A stretch of 5,582 nucleotides of DNA from Spirochaetia bacterium (GTDB lineage Bacteria; Spirochaetota; Spirochaetia; DTKZ01). Below the pieces are notes generated by a model, which ran no database searches, was not told the DNA's origin, and worked only from the letters and a program-made list of their open reading frames with translations. The position numbers and the translations under genes were made by a program. Positions within the stretch are counted from its first letter, which is position 1; each line of letters starts with the position of its first letter. The stretch is taken from the NCBI GenBank assembly GCA_031270615.1, contig JAISXE010000382.1, forward strand, positions 1 to 5,582, given 5' to 3'. This document shows positions 5,502 to 5,582 of this stretch, in pieces.

Positions 5502-5537
5502 CAGAAGAATACAGAAAAACACCGACCACCCGGAAAA
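5502..5537. repeat. Degenerate 9-bp-periodic purine-rich tract
   Basis: Four consecutive 9-bp blocks, CAGAAGAAT, ACAGAAAAA, CACCGACCA and CCCGGAAAA, resemble decayed CACGGA-type units like those at 393-419. The match to that cluster is loose, so common origin is only suggested. Confidence 0.35.
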
Positions 5538-5540
5538 TAT

Positions 5541-5582
5541 CACTGTCAACAAGTTAAGAAAATATGCGCGCATTTTTGGCGC
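5541..5582. mobile_element. Second copy of the miniature element, cut by the window end
   Basis: Positions 5541-5582 match 3327-3368 at 41 of 42 bases (A at 5572 for C at 3358) in the same orientation, starting exactly at the element boundary set by the target duplication of the first copy. It includes the left terminal repeat and the left arm of the inner hairpin. The 9 bp before it, GGAAAATAT (5532-5540), should be its own target duplication. Confidence 0.75.

Overview
A GC-rich bacterial window with four complete genes and one partial gene, all on the + strand, separated by intergenic DNA rich in repeats. The protein set (an Rpn-type accessory protein tail, HisD, FolC, a macro-domain protein, a short RqcH/NFACT protein) and the repeat-laden spacers look like a gut-associated spirochaete of the Treponema type. 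That is an impression from protein style, not a demonstrated assignment, and I hold it with low confidence.

Layout: (1) 3-269, the C-terminal end of a probable Rpn-family (PD-(D/E)XK nuclease/transposase-like) protein cut by the window edge. (2) 270-519, a spacer holding a 9-bp-periodic CACGGA repeat cluster folded round an imperfect hairpin, then a promoter candidate abutting the next gene. (3) 520-3185, hisD and folC overlapping by 4 bp (ATGA), probably one transcription unit. (4) 3186-3507, a spacer carrying a 127-bp miniature inverted-repeat element with a 9-bp target duplication, then a promoter candidate. (5) 3508-5461, a macro-domain ADP-ribose hydrolase gene followed after 10 bp by an RqcH-like gene, probably co-transcribed. 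(6) 5462-5582, a spacer with a second degenerate 9-bp-periodic tract and the first 42 bp of another copy of the same miniature element, cut by the window end.

How the genes fit together: the HisD homologue has none of the other his genes beside it in this window and has changed two zinc-ligand positions, so histidine biosynthesis is not assured. FolC makes (poly)glutamylated folates. The macro protein and RqcH share an operon; RqcH elongates stalled nascent chains with alanine on large ribosomal subunits, and this version seems to lack the usual helix-hairpin-helix domain.

The most interesting signals are the well-delimited mobile element whose two same-orientation copies bracket the macro-rqcH unit, the Q-to-E/D-to-N exchange of HisD metal ligands, and a shared promoter-to-ATG geometry (-10 box 7 nt before the ATG, no Shine-Dalgarno) at hisD and the macro gene that suggests leaderless transcripts. 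I saw no RNA gene, CRISPR array or convincing intrinsic terminator.
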